A DNA stretch of 64,000 nt from Centropus unirufus. Lineage: Eukaryota > Chordata > Aves > Cuculiformes > Centropidae. The notes under the pieces were generated by a model. It was given only the letters and a program-made list of their open reading frames with translations, was not told where the DNA came from and searched no databases. Made by a program: the position numbers and the translations under genes. Positions 39,806 through 51,298 of the stretch are shown here, one piece after another (position 1 is the first letter of the stretch; each line of letters opens with the position of its first letter). Where the stretch lies: positions 37,674-101,673 of the forward strand of contig VYZI01000527.1 of NCBI GenBank assembly GCA_013397695.1, read 5' to 3'.

Positions 39806-42800
39806 AAGATGATCCTGCCTCTTGCTGAATTTGCAGAAATTACAAAAAAAACAAACACAAAAGAATCTGTGAAATGTGCGTTACATACTCTCCCACTATC
39901 CAAAAAGTCCTTAGCAAAGCAGTTTAAGACAACTCTTCTGATGTTCAAAAAGCAAAGGTTTACCAAAGCAATAAAACTGCTCATAATGCTTCCCAATTCA
40001 GAGCATGTCAGCAATGCTGAACTGAAATGTGCAATAAAATTTATATTACAGCCATATTGTTCCCCACTCATTACTTTAAATCCTGTATGTTCAAATCCAA
40101 AATGTATAGACGGCCATTGTCTTTTTTCTCCCCATAATTGGGATTGAGATGAGCCATAGTATAGAAATCATCTTTCCCGGTCCTTCTTACTTCAAAGATA
40201 TCCACCAGCTCCACTAGAGAAACCTCTACTCTGAATTGCTCCAAAGCAATAAGAGGCAATCATAATTTCTTTCAATTTGCCCCTGCATTTCTTTCCAAAG
40301 ACACGGACTATCACAACACAAATGGGGTACATAATGAACAACTCACGGGTCAAAAGCAGCACAAATGATCCGTAGCAGAGCACCAGAAACCATTGTCAAA
40401 TGTTTACAGATCAAGGGGAAAACAGGCCTATAGAAAGATTTAAGGGCAGATCTTACCTGGTCTAACTTCGGGAAGTTAGTTAGATCATAAGAAGGCTTTT
40501 CAGCAGAACTATTATGTTAAATAATATNTTACACACACACGGACTCTCACACAGAGCCACACTCTCCATAGAAAGAACTTTGTTAATGCTCTCAATGGCA
40601 AACATCTCAAACGTGTGTCTCGGTCACACTGTGATGGTGGTCAGGAGGATGGTACGCAACATCACAAGGTAGGACAAAAATATGTGAATTACCTCTAACC
40701 TGCCAGCCTAGATCCTGCAAACTAAGACAACACAGAGCTCGGTGGAAGCTAACTCCATCAACGCTCTGAGTAATAAAACACGCTGTTTCCAAAGGATACG
40801 TTTATTCCAAAGGATATGTTATTCTCCTAACTGGAAGGCCTGCAGTTCGGAGCCGTGGCCGCTGTTAGGCTGGGTACACACTTGAACAGGAACATTCCAG
40901 CAAGGAGAAATGTGGCATCTGAACGTGCTGCCACAGTTTTATGGAACTTCTGTGCAGTTTGATTCAGTGGCCCCAGCCTAAAATGCTTTCCTGGTACGGG
41001 ATAAACCTAAGCACATGGACAAGCACTTCAGGTATGTGAGAAGACTCCATTAAAGTGTTTTACAAACTGATGTTGTTCATACCTGAGGTGCCAAAGCAGC
41101 ACTCCGTTGTTGTTGTTAAATAATGAGAATTGGACACATTCTCCAAAGATCCTGCAAGAACTTCCCAGTTAACACAGTGCCATGACAGTATCAAAACAAG
41201 ACTCTAACCAAATCCATTTGCACCTCCCTTCTCCCAATCTGAATTTTCAATAGCCTGGGTTTTTCCTGGAAAACAAACTTCTCCTCCTTTTCCCAGTAAA
41301 ATCAAAACTCTCAGACTTCTCCTGATGAGTGTTTTTGTATCTTCTTCTTTCATCTCCCTGTTATTTAGATTTCATGAACAGCACCCTTTTGTCTCAGTGT
41401 TGCTGACCACAAAGAAATGGAAATATAATTTAGAAATATCTTCATGTGATTTGCCAGTGTCTGGGTTTTGTTTGTAAAAGAAAACCTTATTGCAGCCCTA
41501 GAATACACACCCATTTGAAACCCTGCTACTTTGAGATAACTGTCCTAAATGTATGTATTAATCATTCTATACTGGTTATTCCCATCCAGATAGACAGAAT
41601 TCGTTTAATGTGTATAAAAAAAAAACAAATTGCTGATCAGCCATAGAGGACTGCTATGGGCTAAATGCCAGTAAACCATAGCTTTTCTTCAACTTGATAT
41701 TCCATCTTACTTGTAATGCTGGTGGTCAGTATCTTCTTTCCAAACAAACAGTAGCAACACAAAGAGCTACTTTCAACCTGATGTGTAATTTTTGAGGAAC
41801 ACTGTAGTAGACTGTGGAGAAGACAACCTTGAGGATCAAATTTGTTCTTACCAACATTTTATAAGCCATTCATGTTTCTTACACCCTCATTTCTCTTAGC
41901 ACAGAAAAACTTTTCAACCTCAACTTTTAGATAATAGGATATGGAGCGCCACCTTATTTCACTAAAGTTAAATAAACTCCGGAAGCCAATCGCTGCAAAA
42001 GGATCCTCTTAAGGGAGGCAATGGGAGCTGCTCTGCAATATCATTGTTAGGGACCAATCTGTGAGTCTCAGCTCGTGATGTAGGAACAATGTGGTAAAGA
42101 ACTACCCAAAATGATGCATCCGCTCTTCACAAAACGAGAGAAGTTTCTCTCTTTCTAAGCCACTGGGAGTTTTAAGTCTCATCTCCAAGTCAACTTTGGA
42201 ATGGCACTGACAGGACTACTAGATGCCAGCTTTAATTCAGTGGCAAAACCATTCTTTAAGGAGCTTCAGAGATATGCAAAGTTCTGGTCTGTTGATGTCA
42301 ATATGAGTTTTCCCATTTCGCACATGACAAGAACAGATAATGGAATTGTCCACATCAGAAAACTTGGTGTCTCTGAATTAAGAAAAAAATCTAGATTTAA
42401 TTTTATTATCTGAGATTGAAACTTGTCTCACTTAGGAGAAAGCCATAATGGACACTAAAAAAACCCACCCATTACAGCAACACAAGCAACTTTGTTATAT
42501 CAGTTAAATATAATGTTTAATTAGTTTTCTAAAGGCATATACTGAAAAGCCATTAGACAGCCATTTGGAGTAATATATCCATTTTCTTTTTACAATCACC
42601 TGATTTAGTTAGCCAAATTTCCAAAGTAATTCAGTCAAACAACATTTTTTGGCACTGTTATCCCAATAAAGTTTCCAATTCTCTTTTTTTTATTATGATT
42701 GCTGTAATTTTCCCTGAAGCTGTAAAGCGCTGCTGATGATCTTCATCTCAGCAGATTTACAGAGCATCTCTTTTAGGTAACAATGTGCCTGGTATGTTTA

Positions 42801-44489
42801 TGGTCCCATTTCAAGACGCAGAAACATGAAACTCTTCAACTATTTTAATGAAGTGATCTTTAAGAAAACCAGGTTTGTGTGCTTCTTATGTGAGGGGGAA
42901 AAAAAAGAGGAAACATCTGAAGAATAAGATGGCTTTAGATAACTTTTCAAAAAGGACTGAGCTCCAAACGGAGCAAAATCCATCTGGCTATTCACATCTC
43001 AGCTGCTGTAGTATTTTATAACAAAAACTTCCATAATAACCTTATTAAATAGCAAGGTACCAACATGAAAACTTGTCAAAAAGCTCACAAGGACTTCACC
43101 AAAACCTCGTGGAAGCGGCCAATATATCTCACTGATGAAAGAAAAGATTCCACTGGAAAAATAAAGCCCCTGAATAGATTTTATTCTACAGCTACCTACA
43201 GCTTCTCTGATGCTGGTTTTTTCTTGATGCATCATTGCTCTAGGGATTCTGTGAAGTGTTCCAGTGTATTTTCCTCACTTCATGTCAGCTTCAGTGTGCC
43301 CCAGTATGGGGTTATCTGATAGGCAACCAACAATGACATGCAAAGGACAAGTTCCTGATGGTGGTATTTTACAGAAAACTTGGGAAGAGTGGGAGACGAG
43401 CAGATCTGTAGCACAGCTGTTAACCCAACTTGAATCCTGGTCTAACCAAAGTAATATGCAAATCCACCCTTCTGCATTAATGGCTGTATTTATCCTTGCA
43501 ATGCTTCAGTTATTTGCTTTCCAAAATGTAAGAGAGAGGGTTTAAAAATTAATAATCTGGACAACAAACAATTCTAAAGTTTCTTTTCAATAATTTGGTG
43601 AATTTTTAAGCTCTGCTCCTACCAAACCAAAGGAGAACGTAAGAGTAAAGAAGAGACTCCGTACTATGCCCATTCCTCAATCCTGAAAGAGCATCCTCCT
43701 AACACGCACCTTGCTCATACAGGTCATCACCACCTCCTTAAAATCAGTCTTGCAATGTTTTGAACACAAACCCTTGCATCCAATAAGCAGTGTCGGGCAA
43801 TTTGTTACATTTCAAAACCAAGAGACAATTCCAGTCAATCACCAGCTGGCACTACTCCCTCTTCTGCCGGAAAGCTGAAGGATGCCAATGCATGAATGAA
43901 TAAAGCAAATAATCTCCTCACCGCAGACAAGACTTTAAGTGGCCTTTACATAAAAAGGCTCTCTGGAAAACACCGAGCTCCTACGGTATGGATTTTTTTC
44001 CAACTCACAGCATATTTGTGTTTGCTAGTTTGCATTTTGGGGGAAACGACAGTCCAAGAGGCGTGGGAACTATGAATGTTTACTGTCACTGTATCTACTT
44101 TAAACACGAAGCATGCATAAAACAGTGAAGTTGTGAAATGAGGTGCTGAGAAAAAAGTATAGTATAACTAAAACAGTTACTTCAGATCCTGAGACCAGAA
44201 CTAGTACTTGCCTTTTTACCCCCTTCAGCAGTGATACCAAGAATACAAGTAAAGCAACAAGTGAACAAAATATTTCCCCTCCTGTTGGAGGGAGAGGGGA
44301 ATAAACAGAGATTAACACAACACATGTTTTCTCACCAGTCACATCCACTGTTTCAGTAAAAAAAGAAAAACTAAATAAAAAAAAATAATAATTAAATTCT
44401 ATTAAGGAATTCTATTAAGGAGGAAAAACTGAACGTGGGCGTGCTACGGGCTGTGCACCTCATATTCAGGTGACCTGAACCAACATCAT
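39806..44489 (-). other. RET intron 1 block
   Basis: No gene or transposon is recognised. It contains one unresolved base (40528), a short CA run just after it, a 17-base tandem duplication around TTCCAAAGGATA (40786-40820), and a duplicated 13-base ATTCTATTAAGGA unit near 44397-44422. Confidence 0.6.
40528..40528. other. Single ambiguous base
   Basis: A lone N sits just before an ACACACACAC run. It probably marks an unresolved base at a microsatellite. Confidence 0.9.
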
Positions 44490-44872
44490 CATATAATCAT
44501 ACAATGGTTTTGTTTGGAAGGAGCTTTAAAAATGATGCAGTTCCAACCCCCCTCCCACATGCAGGGACACCTCCCACTGGATCAGGGGGCTCCAAGCCCC
44601 ATCCAACCTGACCTTGAACACCTCCAGGGATGGGGCAGCCACCACCTCTCGGGGCAACCTGGGCCAGGGCCTCCCCACCCTCAAAGGAAAACATTTCTTC
44701 CCAATGTCTCATCTATATCCCCCCTCTTCCAGCTTAAAACCATTTCCCCCTCAACCTAACCCTGCACTCCCTCATTAAAAAGCCCCTTCCCAGCCTTCCT
44801 GTAGCCCATTTCAATACTGGAAGCCTCTCCCTGGAACCTTCTCTTCTCTAATCTGGACAAACTGTCACACAA
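44490..44872 (-). mobile_element. CR1 LINE, 5'-truncated, sense with RET
   Basis: ATATAATCATACAATGGTTT opens the plus-strand text. TGCAGTTCCAACCCCCCTCC, GACCTTGAACACCTCCAGGG and GCCACCACCTCTCGGGGCAA follow, and it fades near CTCTTCTCTAATCTGG. Confidence 0.95.
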
Positions 44873-47800
44873 ACCCAACATTAATACTATGAGAAACTGT
44901 GTCTGTTCATTAAAGCCTGATGAATGAGTTATTTAGCATTAAAATTCTGGCTTTTGTAATCTTCGTATTAATTTCCTTTATACTGTCTTTATAATAGTAA
45001 CAAACCCCATGAATGAAGCCAAAAAACGACTCCAACAGACCGACTGGTAAAACTAATCAAGCCAATATTGCATATTGCCCTGAGATGAGAAGCAGACAGG
45101 AAAATACAGACATCTCAAGGGCAGAAGGTACAGCCAAAAAACCCCACCAAAACAAAGAGAAGCAAAGGGAATTAAATATAACACAAATCTGTACCCTATT
45201 AGCATGAATTATTAAAAAAAACCAACAGGGTACATTACTTTTTGGGAAATGAAAAATACTGTGGGTTGTGAATTTTAGTGCAAAATTTCATTTGTGCAGG
45301 AACTGAAAGGTGAAGGAGCTGGGAAGAGGAATAAAGTGAGGAGAAACTCAAAGCCTAGAGGGCTCCAGAGGGCCCAAGCACCTTCCCTGGAAATGGGCAG
45401 AGCACTGGGATGACCCCACCAGTCCATCCTCTGCGAGGGGAAGCAGCAGTTCCCTGGTCCATCAGGCAGAAGTAGGTGAACAGAGCAAGGAAAAGCAGCA
45501 CCACCAGCAGGCATGATTAATACTCTTTTTCCTACCAGAAAGAGTAGCAAGGTTTGAAGCTTCCTCATCACTCTTAGATCCTCTCCAAGTAAGACATATA
45601 AGATCTAAGGGGATGAGAGGATGTATCTCACTTCACTCTTTACAAATCCCCTTTTCCCTACAGGCAGGGTCATAATCTAAACAAAATAAAAACAAAATTA
45701 AACATTTTCTGACTAGATCACTACAAAACCACAGGCACAGAAACAACCTTATGTCTACCTTTAGCCTGGTCCCTTACTTGGGTCAGGGGTCTGTGCTCCA
45801 CCATTCAGTCTACTGAGCACTGTTTTGATCTAAAGATGCTAGTGCACAGGCAATTTTTTTTAAGAATTGCATAGGTTTACTTTTCCTAGGGAAAACATCC
45901 ATTTTCTATCATGAAATACAAATATTTCAGAAAAAATCCAAACTTGGGGAAGAAGCATGTCAATACTTGTGCAGTTGGTTTCTAAAGTTTGTCCTTGATC
46001 TGGATGCATGAGTTGCGCCAAGACTTGCTGTAAATTGTAACCAGTCAAAATAAAACATTAGCAGTCGCTCCAGCAGCATAATAATGCACTGTATGAATTG
46101 ATCCCATATAGTGCCTAAATTATTATCAGAATTAATACATTAATCAGTAGTTATACATCACAGTCAATAAAATAGAAAAATAGGTTCGAATAATCTGTAT
46201 TCAAGAGCGCAATTGTTGAAGTCACATCTCTTATGTCTATGTAAAAGCTGGCTTCCCTTCCAATTTTTTAAAACGTATTATGCTTACAAACTTTATTGTG
46301 CCCACTGAAAACAAATTATCTCTTCAAAAGTATCCCCACCAATAACAAAAATTACTTTCCAGACAAAACAATCCTACCAAGCCTCTTCCCACAGGCACAC
46401 CACTCTACACTTAACAGGTCCTCCTCTTCCATCCATGAGCTTTTAGAAATGAATCAGAACCTTGGTGCCAAACAGCCATGCAGCCCAGTGCCCAAGTAGA
46501 CAACCTGCAGCCCTACAACTGACAAGATGTAAAACTTTGGAAAAATACCACGTGCAACACTCCATAAGAAAAAAAAAAACCCTGCATTTCTTTTAATCGA
46601 TTTTGAAGGAAGAAGCAGAAGCCTTAATTTGAGAAGAAACATTCTTTTTCTAGGCTGCTGCGCGTTAATACCAGTGCCTGCAGGAGACTCACGCACTGCT
46701 TATGATGCAAAAGCAGCACGGCTGCCGCCTTTCTGCCCCAGAACAAATGGCCCAGTGTGTTTTTTTTGAAGCCCGCCAAAACAAAAGAACCACATCTAAT
46801 CCTTTCAGCTAACAGCATGCTCACCACATTGATTAATCCAGCTCACTTGGTAAAATGCAATCTCGTTCCAAGTCAGAGAAAACCGTCAGGTTAACTGTGA
46901 GCGTGTTTTCAAGAACCCTAGTTTTAAGATTTCTAATGCTTCACAGTTAGAGAACCCAAAGATGAACCAACCCGCAGAAGATGAGTGCGAGGATATCACT
47001 GTGTGTTAACTCTGGGTGGGAATCCTCTATGACGAGGTCTTGCCCAGGTGAGAGATTCCTCCACAACATACAGCAGGAGCACAGCAGTCGCCACTGAAGG
47101 ATCTCTGGCCCTCCTAGGACGGAACCCACTTGTTTCACTACCTTCCTCCTCCTAGGAGAGGACCACATCAGCACACGTGGATAGCTCTGTTTCTAAACTG
47201 GAACTCTACACGGGTAGAGATTTTGCCAATACCTCTAAGCCATAAAGACTCATCGCTGCTGCTAACTCAGTTTTTATTGCATAACGAGGAATTATTGTCA
47301 CACATCTAAACAATGTGAAGCAGTGCTTCTCCAGCACCTGACACCCAAACAACATTGCTAATACGCCAGACTCCTTGAAGTAACTATGAATGCCATTACC
47401 CTGAAGTGTGAACCTAAATGTATACAACTTCTCTTGCCCAGTTTTAGTAAAAATGCAGAAGAATGAAGTATTAAGCCTCACCAGCCAAAGCTGAGAGCAT
47501 AAACAAAATTAATATTTGCAATTATAACTATAAGCAAGTGGTATTGAAATAAAAAAGTCTACTTGGCAGTCTAGACTACTCAAATAAATTAACTCCTATA
47601 ATATTCCTCCAAGCTACGGACAAATCTGAGAGTTAACAATTTATGGTCACACTTCATAAGAAGTCATCTTTCAAGCTGATTTCCAGCTGTTTAGTTCTGA
47701 AAGAGTAAGAGTTTAGATACCTATCTAGAGTGGAGACAACACAGAGACAACTCCTTTTCCCACCTGTGGCTTTCAGAAGGAAACTCATGTATCTTTATAA

Positions 47801-49040
47801 AACCAAAATTAAAATCAAATTATGGTCCCACTGAACAGGAAACTACCATGAAGGAAAAAAAAAACCATAAGATAAAGCAGCTCAGGAGTTCCAAGCGCCA
47901 GTAAAGTCCAGTATATATAATATTTGGAGGCATCAGAGTATGAATAGGAGTTGATCTGCCAGCTTAAACAGCAATCACTGAAAAACATTTTCAAGCGCAT
48001 GTATTGGACTCATTTTGGCTAATGAAAACATGCCCCTCAAACTGAGGAACTTGGGTAAATTACCTTTCTCCTAATTCTCCCAAAACCATTAAAGAAAATG
48101 GATTTGCCAAAGATAAAAGCAAAGTAGGTGCAATAGACCATCCATTAGCAATACAAGTATGGCTAATTCTTCCTGACATGGAAATTACTTGGGATAGAAG
48201 TAATTTTATTTTTCCAGTAAGTGTTTAGATGTAGTATACCCCAGATATTCCATTCCCAAACCTCCAAGGTTTGAGAACCAGTGAGTTTTTATGGATCAGG
48301 CCTTCACAGTGTACTAGGATGAGGAAGAATAAAATCAACTTGAATTATTTTAGCATGCTAAAGAAAACTGAAATCACATAGAGCCTTTATAACCTCTGCA
48401 AGTCCAAAAGAGGAGGTGAAGGCGGTGTGAACTAATACAATAAATTTGAAACAATGAAGGAACAGGCTGCACATTTTAAGGAGAATCACAAGTAGAGAAT
48501 TGCACTTTACTCTCTGTTCTACCAACTGGTGAACTGCTGGGCTGGCTTGGAGGTTGCTTTTTTTGTCAGGAACACGATTTTACTGAGCAAGGTTGCACTG
48601 CAAACTCGAGCAAACGACAACTTTGATTCACCAAGTAAACACCAGAAATGCATTGGCAAACAAAGCCATATGGGGGGAAAAGAGAGATAATGGATTTTCT
48701 GTTTGCTTTACAAACTTGCTATCTGTGGATGTCATCATCCAAGTTATGATCCAATAACTTGTCATTTTCCTTCATCAACCCAAACCCCACTTAATTTGAT
48801 GATGCAAAAAGCTCCGAGAGGGAGGCAAGAGAGAAGGAACAACGTTTCAGAAACTTAAAACCAGGAATACACTTGAATATTCTTCCCTTTCACATCATAA
48901 ATTTAAAGAACGAGGTAACTCACATCTGCTCTAACTTAGTGCTTAAAATCCAAAGGAAAAGTGTGAGGATTATTTATTGGGAGAATGATTCTCGCGCCGG
49001 TGCCACGGAGCATCCAAGGGCTCCGGGGGTCCGTACTCAC
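44873..49040 (-). other. RET intron 1, 5' part
   Basis: The intron begins with the GTGAGTACGG donor on the minus strand, inside the CpG island, and becomes AT-rich below about 48,980. I recognise no repeat or gene. Confidence 0.65.
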
Positions 49041-49092
49041 CCCCGCAGAGGAGGAGGAGGAGGACGCCCGCCGTCTGCCCCGCCGCGAGCAT
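49041..49092 (-). CDS. RET: RET exon 1, coding part (start codon and signal peptide)
   Basis: This exon holds the start codon and signal peptide of the RET receptor tyrosine kinase, the signalling receptor for GDNF-family ligands in enteric nervous system and kidney development. The ATG is at 49092-49090 on the minus strand with A at -3. It reads MLAAGQTAGVLLLLLCG, a short start followed by five leucines from a CTC run, as expected of a signal peptide core. The exon then ends with a single G before a strong GTGAGT donor at 49040. That G joins CT at the start of exon 2 to give Ala, leading into AFSLYF, which matches human RET near LYFSRD. Human exon 1 also ends after one base of a codon. The exon is too short to be found as an open frame and was placed by working upstream from exon 2 to the CpG island. 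The 5' untranslated part cannot be bounded from sequence alone. Confidence 0.92.
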
Positions 49093-49122
49093 CTTCCCCC
49101 GCCGCCGCTTCCCTCCGGGATC

Positions 49123-49140
49123 TCAGTCGGGGCTGCCCAT
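49123..49140 (-). promoter_or_regulatory. Short upstream ORF before RET
   Basis: On the minus strand an ATG at 49140 opens a five-codon frame (MGSPD) and stops at TGA, leaving 30 bases before the RET start codon. If transcription starts upstream of 49140, which is likely if the leader is about the human length, this uORF would lie in the RET leader. It could lower or regulate initiation at the main ATG. Confidence 0.5.
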
Positions 49141-49157
49141 GGTCCGGGATGGACCAC

Positions 49158-49209
49158 GCCGGGATGCCGAGCCGGGATGCTCGGCGGGGATGCTCCTCCG
49201 GGATGCTCC
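49158..49209. repeat. 13-base tandem repeat, about 4 units
   Basis: Four adjacent degenerate 13-mers each contain GGGATGC, starting at 49161, 49174, 49187 and 49200, exactly 13 bases apart. A fifth GGGATG lies at 49146. The array is 66-118 bases upstream of the RET start codon. Its core is shared with the larger minisatellite at 49508. Confidence 0.85.
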
Positions 49210-49376
49210 CGCGCTTCTCTTTCCCTCCTGGGTCCCGACTGGATGGCAACAGCCGGGAAGAAGCGTCCTTGTCCCCCTTTAGCGGTGCCGGCGCCTCTCG
49301 GGCTCTGCTGGAAAAGGCGAAGTCAGAAGCTCAGCCGAGCCCCCCCGGGCGGGCGGCACCGCCCGGTCCGGGCCAG

Positions 49377-49406
49377 CCCCCAGCCCCCGGCCCCTCCTCC
49401 GCGCCC
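49377..49406 (-). promoter_or_regulatory. Possible G-quadruplex in RET promoter
   Basis: On the RET sense strand four G runs (3, 4, 5 and 5 bases) are separated by loops of 9, 2 and 2 bases. It lies about 285-315 bases upstream of the start codon. The human RET promoter is known to have a quadruplex and i-motif element, but I cannot show that this one is homologous. Confidence 0.45.
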
Positions 49407-49507
49407 GGCCGAGCCCCGCACACCCCGCCCCGCGCCGCGCAGGGCAGCTCCGCCCCGAGCATCCCCGAGGGCGAGGTGCGGGGGGAGCGGGCGGCTTCCG
49501 CGGGGCG

Positions 49508-50096
49508 CTGGCGGGATGCAGGGAGAGGAGGGAGAGGTGGCGGGATGCGGGAGGGAAAGGAGAGGTGGCGGGATGCGGGAGGAGGCAGGGAAAGAAGGGA
49601 GAGGTGGCAGGATGCGGGAGGGAGAGAAGAAAGAGGTGGCGGGATGCGGGAGGAGGCAGGGAAAGAAGAAAGGTAGCAGGATGCGGGAGGAGGGAGTAGA
49701 AGGAGGGATAGGTGACAGGGAAAGAAGACAAGTGGCGGGATGCGGGAGAAGACAGGGTAAGAAAAGAAAAGTGGCGGGATGCGGGAGGAGGCAGGGTAAG
49801 AAAAGAAAAGTGGCGGGATGCGGGAGGAGGCAGGGTAAGAAAAGAAAGTGGCGGGATGCGGGAGGAGGCAGGGAAAGGAGAAAGGTGGCGAGATGCGGGA
49901 GGAGGCAGGGAAAGGAGAAAGGTGGCGGAATGCGGGAGGAGGGAGAGAAAGGAGAAACGTGGCGGGATGCGGGATGCGGGAGAGAAAGGTGGCAGGATGC
50001 GGGAAGAAAAGAAAAGAGAGGTGGCGGGATGCGGGAGGAGGCAGGGAAAGGGGAGAGACGTGGCGGGATGCGGGAGGGAGGGAGAAGGCAGGGATG
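49508..50096. repeat. Purine-rich minisatellite upstream of RET
   Basis: About 17 imperfect units of roughly 28-40 bases. The core is GTGGCGGGATGCGGGAGG, followed by AGGCAGGG and a variable GA-rich spacer such as AAAGGAGAA or TAAGAAAAGAAA. Adjacent units near 49730-49900 are nearly identical, while outer units are shorter or altered. The plus strand is almost all purine apart from the TGGC and ATGC steps, so the RET sense strand is pyrimidine-rich. Stop codons are rare on both strands for that reason, which explains long open frames of 267-401 codons here. They have no recognisable domain. The array starts about 415 bases upstream of the RET start codon. Confidence 0.95.
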
Positions 50097-50923
50097 CCGT
50101 GCGAACACACCAGGTGCGAGACAAAGCAGGGACAGGCGCTGCGGCACCAGGATGCATCCGAGTAGCCGCCCCCCGCCCCAAACACATTAAACGTGTTGAA
50201 TAATTAATTCTTAGGAGAGGAGACAGTTTTTGCTTGATGGGAGGAGGATGCTCTGAGAGATGAGCACTACCTGGCAGGCGACCAAAGTAACCCGGAACGC
50301 GAGAATCCCGCTGAGCGGCGAACGGCCACTTGGAAACCGCAAGCGGGGGGGGGAAGAGGAGAAAAGAAAGAATAAATAGATAAAACCCAAGCTAATCGAG
50401 CCTAAAATATGCTTTAACAACAGTCCGAAAAACCCGCCGGCTCAGCGGTCTCCAATGCCAGGCACTGGCTCCCGCATCCGCCTCCCGGCTGGAAGAAAAC
50501 CCTGCCGCTTTTCCCGCAGCTTCTCCTGCCGGGTCTCAGCCCGCCGGGGGAATTTGCCCTTCCCCTCCCTCCCCGGAGCTGGTGCTGCCTCGGCACAGAG
50601 AGAGACCGGGACTCAGACACGGAGCAGCAGCTCCAGCTCTGGTCCTTCCCAGGCTTCACCCGTCCAAACGCCCAGGGAAAGGCAGGGAGACGCGCTCAGA
50701 AGGGCACTCGGTGTAATTGCACCTAGCAGGATTAAAATCAAGCAGGAAATTCTCTCTCTAGTCCAGTAAGGAGCGTACGTAAAACGCTCAGCTCTGCGAG
50801 AGGCAAGACAAAAAGGAATTACCCAAAGGATTCATGGAAGAACTAGTCTATTTTAACTTTTCTGTTAGATGTCCATCAAACATTCCCATCTCCTTCATCA
50901 GGCTTGGAAAAAACAATTATCAC
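50097..50923. other. RET upstream region, distal CpG island
   Basis: No gene is recognised. It contains a G9 run followed by GA-rich sequence near 50343-50370 and a second CpG-dense patch at about 50440-50600. A 104-codon open frame (50455-50769) has a Ser/Arg-rich composition typical of GC-rich non-coding sequence. Confidence 0.6.
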
Positions 50924-51207
50924 AGAGTCACAGAATGGTTTGGGTTGGAAAGGACCTTAAAAGATCATTCAGTTCCAACCCCTCAGCCATGGGCAGGGAC
51001 ACCTCCCTCTGGATTAAGTGGTTTATAGCCCCATTCAACCTCATTTTCAGCACCTCCAAGGATGTTGCAGCCTCAGCTTCTCTGGGCAGCCTGGGCCAGT
51101 GCCTCCGCACCCTTACAGGAAAACATTTCTTCCTGATATCTCATTTATACCTCCCCTGTTTCAGCTCGAAACTCTTACCCCTCCCCATCCTATCACTGCA
51201 CTCCCTG
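50924..51207 (-). mobile_element. CR1 LINE, 5'-truncated
   Basis: TCACAGAGTCACAGAATGGT opens the plus-strand text, followed by AAGATCATTCAGTTCCAACC, TTCTCTGGGCAGCCTGGGCC and CTATCACTGCACTCCCTGAA. It stops where a second copy begins. Confidence 0.95.
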
Positions 51208-51210
51208 AAG

Positions 51211-51298
51211 GGAAAGGTCAGAAAAGACCTTAAACATCATCCAGTTCCAACCCACCCTGCCACGGGCAGGGACACATTTCACTGGATCAGGTTGCTCA
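51211..51298 (-). mobile_element. CR1 3' fragment, head-to-tail with the previous copy
   Basis: AAAGACCTTAAACATCATCC and AGTTCCAACCCACCCTGCCA are followed by GGGACACATTTCACTGGATC and end at TTGCTCAATCAGCC. The terminal ATTCTATG-type bases are missing. Confidence 0.85.

Larger units (their letters stand above)
48980..50610 (-). promoter_or_regulatory. CpG-rich island over the RET promoter and exon 1
   Basis: Sequence on both sides is AT-rich, while this interval is rich in G, C and CpG, most densely at 49000-49510 and again at 50440-50600. It covers RET exon 1 and the upstream minisatellite. GC boxes usable by Sp1-type factors include GGGCGGGCGG (49347-49356), CCCCGCCCC (49423-49431) and CCGCCCC (49450-49456). 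I see no TATA box at a sensible distance, in keeping with a dispersed CpG-type promoter. The transcription start cannot be fixed from sequence. Confidence 0.8.

Noticed and set aside
48873..50203. Long overlapping open frames on both strands (up to 401 codons)
   Set aside because: They arise from the minisatellite and CpG-rich flanks. The purine-rich strand and its complement rarely form stop codons, the predicted proteins are low-complexity repeats, and several frames are open at once.
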